Of a stretch of DNA of 9,656 nt, positions 6,587 through 9,656 are shown piece by piece (the first letter of the stretch is position 1; every line of letters begins with the position of its first letter). This DNA comes from Methanomassiliicoccales archaeon (GTDB taxonomy: Archaea > Thermoplasmatota > Thermoplasmata > Methanomassiliicoccales > UBA472). Made by a program: the position numbers and the translations under genes. The notes under the pieces were generated by a model. It was not told the DNA's origin and made no database searches. It saw nothing but the letters and a program-made list of their open reading frames with translations. The stretch spans positions 1 through 9,656 of the forward strand of contig JALOTM010000015.1 of NCBI GenBank assembly GCA_025457905.1. The letters are read 5' to 3'.

Positions 6587-7972
6587 ATGGGAGCCACGAT
6601 CTTCCCGAAACGGCCCGACGTCGAGTTGCCATCGACGAAGGAGGAAGAGGAAAGGCTGAGGAAAGCGAACGAGCCATCCCGGATCGCTAATGCCATGCAT
6701 GCATTCTACGGAGGCAAGATCGGCACCGTGGCCAAATGTCCTGTGAGGGACGTGTCCGACTTCGCCATCTGGTACACACCGGGCGTGGCCGAGCCCTGCA
6801 AGGCCATAGCCAAGGATCCTTCCCTGGCCTATGAGCTCACCAACAAATGGAACACCGTGGCGGTCGTCACCGATGGCACCAGGGTGCTCGGTCTGGGGGA
6901 CATCGGGCCATTGGCCGGCCTTCCAGTGATGGAGGGCAAGGCCATGCTCTTCAAGTACCTGGGGGGCGTGGACGCAGTGCCCATCTGCTTGGGAACCAAG
7001 GACCAAGAGGAGATCGTTCGCACCGTTAAGCTCCTCTCCCCCTCCTTCGGAGGCATCAATCTTGAGGACATCTCCCAGCCCAAGTGCTTCCATGTCCTTG
7101 ACCGGCTGAGGCAGGAGATGGAGATCCCGGTTTGGCACGACGATCAGCAGGGCACGGCCACCATTGTCCTGGCCGCGCTCATCAACTCGTTGAAGCTGGT
7201 GGGCAAGCGCATCGACGAGGTGCATATAGCCATGATCGGGGCGGGTGCCGCCAACATAGCCATTTCCAGGCTGATCATCACCGCCGGCGTGGACATCCGC
7301 AAGATAGTCATGACCGACTCGCATGGGATCCTGGGGCCATCGCGAAAAGAACTGGAGGAGGAATACCATGAGAAATGGAACATGGCCCTTCGCTCCAACC
7401 TGGAGGGCAGGGAGGGGGGCGACAGAGAGGCCATGGAGGGGGCGGACGTGGTCATTGCCGCCTCAAGACCCGGCCCGGGCGTGCTCACCAAGGACATGGT
7501 CGCCTCCATGGCCGACGATGCCATCGTGTTTGCCACCGCCAATCCTGTCCCCGAAATCTGGCCCTGGGAGGCGACCCAAGCTGGTGCCAAGATAGTAGCC
7601 ACGGGCCGGTCGGATTTCCCCAACCAAGTCAACAACTCCCTGGTGTTCCCGGCCCTCTTCCGTGGATGTCTGGACGTTCGTACAAGGAGCATCTCCGACG
7701 AGATGTGCCTGGCGGCCGCGAATGAGCTGGCCCGCACCGCTGAGGAGAAAGGGCTGGCCTTCGAGCACGTGGTCCCCTCCATGGCCGACTGGGAAGTCTT
7801 CCCGCGCGAGGCCGTGGCGGTAGGGATGCGAGCCATCGAGCAGGGCTTGGCCAGAAGGCGCATGGGCCGCCAGGAGCTCTACGAAAGGGCCACAGCGTCC
7901 ATAACCCACGCCCGCCAGGAGATGGAGACGCTCATGCGGTCCGGCATGATCAAACCCATGCCGGGATTATAG
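6587..7972 (+). CDS. Malic enzyme (oxaloacetate-decarboxylating malate dehydrogenase)
   Basis: This 461-residue cytosolic enzyme oxidatively decarboxylates malate to pyruvate and CO2 with NAD(P)+, linking the TCA-type acids to pyruvate and supplying reductant. The N-terminal malic domain shows YTPGVAEPCKAI (Tyr63), the lysine segment MEGKAMLFK (Lys118), acidic residues in GINLEDISQPKCF (E160, D161) and the metal-binding motif PVWHDDQQGTA (D185, D186). The NAD(P) domain carries MIGAGAANIAIS (about 216-227), and GRSDFPNQVNN lies at about 340-350. There is no phosphotransacetylase-like extension, so this is the short form. ATG 6587 is chosen over ATG 6512 because a TATA box at 6537-6544 and GGTGG at 6579-6583 precede it, and the extra 25 residues look unconserved. 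The cofactor (NAD or NADP) cannot be decided by eye. Confidence 0.92.
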   Translation: MGATIFPKRPDVELPSTKEEEERLRKANEPSRIANAMHAFYGGKIGTVAKCPVRDVSDFAIWYTPGVAEPCKAIAKDPSLAYELTNKWNTVAVVTDGTRVLGLGDIGPLAGLPVMEGKAMLFKYLGGVDAVPICLGTKDQEEIVRTVKLLSPSFGGINLEDISQPKCFHVLDRLRQEMEIPVWHDDQQGTATIVLAALINSLKLVGKRIDEVHIAMIGAGAANIAISRLIITAGVDIRKIVMTDSHGILGPSRKELEEEYHEKWNMALRSNLEGREGGDREAMEGADVVIAASRPGPGVLTKDMVASMADDAIVFATANPVPEIWPWEATQAGAKIVATGRSDFPNQVNNSLVFPALFRGCLDVRTRSISDEMCLAAANELARTAEEKGLAFEHVVPSMADWEVFPREAVAVGMRAIEQGLARRRMGRQELYERATASITHARQEMETLMRSGMIKPMPGL

Positions 7973-7998
7973 AAGCAAGAGGTCGGAGCGAAAGGGTT

Positions 7999-8265
7999 TC
8001 AGATCAGTGTGATTCCCGTGTTCTCTACGGTCTGGATGCCCTCTATGGAGCGAAGCTTCTCCTCCAGGGCGTCCATGACATTGTTGGCATCGTCCATGAT
8101 GCAAACGATCTCCAGGACCTTCAGCCCGAAGGCGAACGGCTTCACCTCGGCCTTGTAGGGCTGGACCCCCTCGGGCAGGAGGGACGGAATCCTGTTCTTA
8201 AGGCCCTCCATGTCGTAGGAGGTCTCCTCTGGCAGGAGATTGAACGTGACCGCTACCTTTCCCAT
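7999..8265 (-). CDS. ef1b: Elongation factor 1-beta (aEF-1beta)
   Basis: The 88-residue protein has the length and sequence of archaeal EF-1beta, the guanine-nucleotide exchange factor that recharges EF-1alpha with GTP during translation. Typical segments are MGKVAVTFNLLPEE at the N-terminus, FGLKVLEIVCIMDD in the centre, and the C-terminal IEGIQTVENTGITLI. ATG 8265 follows GGTGGTGGA, a good ribosome-binding sequence, and lies 9 bp after the stop of the zinc-ribbon gene. The two are an operon, as in other archaea. The 3' end converges on malic enzyme with a 26-bp gap, in which I see no clear terminator for either gene. Confidence 0.95.
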   Translation of the reverse strand: MGKVAVTFNLLPEETSYDMEGLKNRIPSLLPEGVQPYKAEVKPFAFGLKVLEIVCIMDDANNVMDALEEKLRSIEGIQTVENTGITLI

Positions 8266-8274
8266 TCCACCACC

Positions 8275-8442
8275 CTAAGGTCCGGAGAAACCGCACTTGG
8301 CACAGGTGTACTTCACGCTCTGGTCGCGGCAGTTGGGGCACCGCCCAATCTCGGTCTTGCCACATGTGGGGCAGGGGAAGAAGGTGGTGCTCTTGCCAAT
8401 CAGCCTGACCCCGCAGGAGCTGCAAATCTTCTCGTTTTCCAT
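8275..8442 (-). CDS. Small zinc-ribbon protein encoded upstream of aEF-1beta
   Basis: This 55-residue protein has four CxxC knuckles: C7/C10 (CSSC), C24/C27 (CPTC), C35/C38 (CPNC) and C47/C50 (CAKC). That is enough for two structural zinc sites and leaves little else. I recognise the pattern from the archaeal HVO_2753-like small zinc-finger proteins, whose genes also sit directly before the EF-1beta gene; RNA or ribosome association has been proposed and remains inference here. ATG 8442 is chosen over GTG 8505 because the family starts at MENEKICSSCG and because a TATA box at 8474-8481 would start transcription near 8452, leaving a nearly leaderless mRNA. The extra 21 residues of the longer frame look like non-coding sequence. 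Confidence 0.85.
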   Translation of the reverse strand: MENEKICSSCGVRLIGKSTTFFPCPTCGKTEIGRCPNCRDQSVKYTCAKCGFSGP

Positions 8443-8473
8443 GGCGCTCGCCGAGGCAGGATTATGATTCTCA

Positions 8474-8481
8474 TATTTATA
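8474..8481 (-). promoter_or_regulatory. TATA box for the zinc-ribbon/aEF-1beta operon
   Basis: The minus strand reads TATAAATA, about 35 nt upstream of ATG 8442. Transcription start near 8452 would give a leader of about 10 nt or less. Confidence 0.6.
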
Positions 8482-8576
8482 CGTGAGCGGAAAGCCCACC
8501 CTCACCGGCCTCTCCCAGGCGACGTCCAGACAGGCGGCCCCCTTCCAAAGGGCGGGGGGTCTATCATGCTTCCGTC

Positions 8577-8601
8577 CCTATTATCATACTACGATAATAG
8601 G
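8577..8601. promoter_or_regulatory. Perfect 9-bp dyad in the divergent spacer
   Basis: CCTATTATC (8577-8585) and GATAATAGG (8593-8601) are exact inverted copies separated by 7 bp. Total span and symmetry fit a homodimeric regulator site. The dyad lies about 100 bp upstream of the zinc-ribbon TATA box and about 60 bp upstream of the tRNA-Lys TATA box. A hairpin in a transcript is the alternative reading. The remaining spacer at 8506-8717 shows no supported gene. Confidence 0.45.
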
Positions 8602-8661
8602 CGGCGCCTCCGTCCTTCCGGGACGCTCATGGTCGCCTAGCCAGCAGGTACTTACCCAATC

Positions 8662-8669
8662 TTTAAATA
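8662..8669 (+). promoter_or_regulatory. TATA box for tRNA-Lys
   Basis: TTTAAATA lies about 52 nt upstream of the first tRNA base. Transcription from near 8692 would leave a 5' leader of about 26 nt for RNase P to remove. Confidence 0.6.
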
Positions 8670-8738
8670 ATGGTACTCTTTTCTCGCAAATCCGCATCGC
8701 CGGAAACACTTGCCAATGGGCCCGTAGCTCAGCTAGGT

Positions 8739-8769
8739 AGGAGGTTCGCCCGTGCGTATCTCCCTAGAA
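8739..8769 (+). other. tRNA intron 1, D loop, position 20/21 (31 nt)
   Basis: A bulge-helix-bulge fold is visible. The central 4-bp helix pairs exon CTAG (8733-8736) with intron CTAG (8764-8767). The 5' bulge is GTA (8737-8739) and the 3' bulge is AAA (8768-8770). Cutting each bulge after its second base gives this intron. Inside, GGAGGT (8740-8745) pairs with ATCTCC (8758-8763), including one G-T pair, and CG/CG adds an outer-loop extension. On the exon side, A14-G15 separates the D stem from the central helix, so the motif is relaxed there. Shifting the boundaries by one base gives the same mature tRNA. Confidence 0.85.
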
Positions 8770-8808
8770 AGAGCACCTGGCTTTTAACCAGATGGTCCGG
8801 GGTTCGAA

Positions 8809-8840
8809 GAGCCGTCGGTCAACAACCGAGGGGACGAAAA
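8809..8840 (+). other. tRNA intron 2, T loop, position 59/60 (32 nt)
   Basis: The T stem CGGGG/CCCCG is followed by the 3' bulge AAT (8839-8841). The central 4-bp helix pairs exon TTCG (8803-8806) with intron CGAA (8835-8838), and the 5' bulge is AAG (8807-8809). Cutting after the second base of each bulge restores TTCGAAT exactly. The inner stem TCGG (8815-8818)/CCGA (8826-8829) has a 7-nt loop and is separated from the bulge by a loose internal loop, so the motif is relaxed on the intron side. By sequence alone the ends could shift up to two bases without changing the product. Confidence 0.85.
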
Positions 8841-8917
8841 TCCCCGCGGGCCCGCCTTGGATACGAAGTGAGGGGCAGAAATGGAAGCCACAAACGCGAA
8901 AACCAACATTCGATGCA

Positions 8918-8925
8918 TTTTTATA
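8918..8925 (+). promoter_or_regulatory. TATA box for the rpoH-rpoB operon
   Basis: TTTTTATA is centred about 57 nt before GTG 8979. It predicts transcription start near 8948 and a leader of about 31 nt containing the strong ribosome-binding site. The promoter lies 64 bp beyond the tRNA-Lys 3' end, so the operon need not depend on tRNA readthrough. Confidence 0.6.
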
Positions 8926-8966
8926 AGGCAATCACATAGTAGAAAAAACGGTCCGGTACGAGGGGC

Positions 8967-8974
8967 GAGGTGAT
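8967..8974 (+). promoter_or_regulatory. Shine-Dalgarno site that sets the rpoH start
   Basis: GAGGTGAT is complementary over eight bases to the usual archaeal 16S rRNA 3' tail. It lies 4 nt before GTG 8979. The longer reading starts at GTG 8970, which is inside this site and so is unlikely to be the initiation codon. Confidence 0.7.
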
Positions 8975-8978
8975 TTTC

Positions 8979-9257
8979 GTGGAGGAGGACGTCCAGTTCA
9001 ATGTATTTAGTCATGATTTGGTGCCTGCACATTACCTGTTGACGGAGGCGGAGGCCAAGGAGGTCTTGGTCCGGCTGAAGATCGACAAGGACCAACTGCC
9101 CAAGATCCGCAGGAGCGACCCCTGCATCCGGCTCTTGGACACCTTGGAGCAGGAGGCCGGCAGGCCTGCAATAAAGGAGGGGCGCGTGGTCAAGGTCGTG
9201 CGCCGCTCCCTCACTTCAGACATAGCGATTGCATATCGATTGGTCATCAGAGGGTGA
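8979..9257 (+). CDS. rpoH: DNA-directed RNA polymerase subunit H (Rpb5 C-terminal homologue)
   Basis: The 92-residue protein is the small archaeal polymerase subunit equivalent to the C-terminal domain of eukaryotic Rpb5, which sits in the lower jaw near downstream DNA. Family landmarks are HDLVPAHYLLTEAEAKEVL near the start, LKIDKDQLPKIRRSDP in the centre, and GRVVKVVRRSLTSDIAIAYR at the end. Between RRSDP and the last strands there are about ten more residues (CIRLLDTLEQEAGRPAIKEG) than I expect for the family. The GTG 8979 start follows GAGGTGAT at ideal spacing. It is the first gene of the operon and the next polymerase gene begins at most 5 bp after its stop, the order usual in archaea. 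Confidence 0.93.
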   Translation: MEEDVQFNVFSHDLVPAHYLLTEAEAKEVLVRLKIDKDQLPKIRRSDPCIRLLDTLEQEAGRPAIKEGRVVKVVRRSLTSDIAIAYRLVIRG

Positions 9258-9262
9258 ATCTT

Positions 9263-9656
9263 TTGCGCGATCTCGTAGAGCTATACTTCAAGGAGAGAAG
9301 CATCGTCAACCACCACATCTCCAGCTTCAACGATTTCCTCTCCACCATGGACAACCCCAACAGCCGCATGCAGAACATCGTGGACAACCTCCGCGTCTCC
9401 GCCGAGGACCTGGACCGGGGGATCATCCGCCTGGACCCGGAGAAGACCGACGGCAAGATCGTGGAGATCCGGGTGGGCCGCAAGCGGGACGAGAAGACGG
9501 GGCTGACCGACAGCCACGCCAAGCCCACCGTTCGCATCAAGCTCCCCGAGATAAGGGAGGCCAACGGCTACGTCCATGACCTCACACCCATGGAGGCCAG
9601 GCTGCGCAACCTCAACTACCTTGCGCCAGTGTTCATCGACTTCACGGTCATCGAGG
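9263..9656 (+). CDS. rpoB: DNA-directed RNA polymerase subunit B, N-terminal part (B or B'')
   Basis: The frame runs off the window after about 131 codons. The N-terminus MRDLVELYFKERSIVNHHIS followed by SFNDFL matches the start of archaeal B or B'', the second-largest polymerase subunit. IRVGRKRDEKTG and LTPMEARLRNLNYLAPVFID are also typical of its protrusion and lobe region. TTG 9263 is preferred: GGTGA (9253-9257) precedes it by 5 nt, the same offset as GGTGA before the rpoH start. The alternative GTG 9254 would overlap the rpoH stop as GTGA but lacks a spaced ribosome-binding site. Whether the gene is the fused B or the split B'' form lies outside the window. Confidence 0.9.
   Translation, partial: MRDLVELYFKERSIVNHHISSFNDFLSTMDNPNSRMQNIVDNLRVSAEDLDRGIIRLDPEKTDGKIVEIRVGRKRDEKTGLTDSHAKPTVRIKLPEIREANGYVHDLTPMEARLRNLNYLAPVFIDFTVIE

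Larger units (their letters stand above)
8718..8854 (+). tRNA. trnK: tRNA-Lys(UUU) with two non-canonical introns
   Basis: The exons are 8718-8738, 8770-8808 and 8841-8854, which join to a 74-nt tRNA. The acceptor stem GGGCCCG/CGGGCCC is seven perfect pairs with discriminator G73 (8854). The D stem is GCTC/GAGC, with G18-G19 in the loop. The anticodon loop CTTTTAA has anticodon TTT at 8783-8785, the variable loop has 5 nt, and the T arm is CGGGG-TTCGAAT-CCCCG. The anticodon stem has four good pairs plus a C27-A43 mismatch. The usual 37/38 position is uninterrupted. The genomic sequence after G73 is CCT, so the full CCA must be added. Loss of function by insertion is unlikely, because both inserts fold into splicing motifs and their removal restores consensus loops exactly. 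Confidence 0.93.

Noticed and set aside
6530..7369. A 279-codon frame on the minus strand, antisense to malic enzyme
   Set aside because: Malic enzyme motifs on the + strand are unambiguous. The antisense product has shadow-like composition and no supported start.
8443..8505. A 21-residue N-terminal extension of the zinc-ribbon protein from GTG 8505
   Set aside because: The TATA box at 8474-8481 lies inside it, and family members start at the MENEKICSSCG-equivalent methionine.
8541..8560. A C-run/G-run stretch that could pair as a small hairpin
   Set aside because: The stem is short and imperfect, with several alternative pairings expected by chance in GC-rich sequence.
8718..8854. tRNA-Lys as a pseudogene broken by insertions, or a permuted or split tRNA
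   Set aside because: The exons are in normal order on one strand, removal restores consensus loops exactly, and both inserts form splicing motifs. This favours an intron-bearing functional gene.
1..9656. CRISPR arrays, insertion sequences, prophage or toxin-antitoxin genes
   Set aside because: No regularly spaced repeats, transposase motifs, terminal repeats or phage-like genes were seen on either strand.

Overview
This is a GC-rich window from an archaeon. The evidence is the aEF-1beta gene, the Fe-S large primase subunit PriL, an rpoH-rpoB RNA polymerase operon, TATA-box promoters at usual archaeal distances, and a tRNA gene interrupted by bulge-helix-bulge introns. The gene content and the high-GC codon use would fit a euryarchaeal or Thermoplasmata-type lineage such as a Methanomassiliicoccales relative. 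That placement is inference and was not checked against any database.

Layout, left to right. Bases 2-199 hold the end of an AK6/Fap7-like adenylate kinase gene. It overlaps by 10 bp a CDP-alcohol phosphatidyltransferase gene for archaeal phospholipid head-group synthesis (190-825). Three minus-strand genes follow. The first is a membrane-anchored family 5 substrate-binding protein with two PKD-like domains (870-3320), which has its own promoter region containing three copies of a CGCTATAAAA element. The other two form a tight operon of a radical SAM enzyme with a C-terminal helix-hairpin-helix (4684-6321) and priL (3596-4675). A completely AT 40-bp block separates that operon from the divergent malic enzyme gene (6587-7972). 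Malic enzyme converges on a minus-strand operon of a tiny four-knuckle zinc-ribbon protein (8275-8442) and aEF-1beta (7999-8265). The right end holds a tRNA-Lys(UUU) gene (8718-8854) and the start of the rpoH-rpoB operon (8979 onward).

The most unusual element is the tRNA-Lys gene. It reads as a normal tRNA only after two short inserts are removed: 31 nt in the D loop (20/21) and 32 nt in the T loop (59/60). Each insert can fold into a 3-nt bulge, 4-bp helix, 3-nt bulge splicing motif, and each predicted cut restores a standard tRNA loop. There is no intron at the usual 37/38 site.

Most genes here are housekeeping: translation (tRNA-Lys, aEF-1beta), transcription (rpoH, rpoB), replication (priL), lipids, and malate-pyruvate carbon flow. 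The substrate-binding protein is the one gene that looks accessory, since no permease or ATPase gene lies beside it. Several starts were moved inward from the longest open frame on the basis of Shine-Dalgarno sequences, TATA-box distance and family N-termini. The changed starts are the substrate-binding protein, radical SAM protein, malic enzyme, zinc-ribbon protein, rpoH and rpoB.
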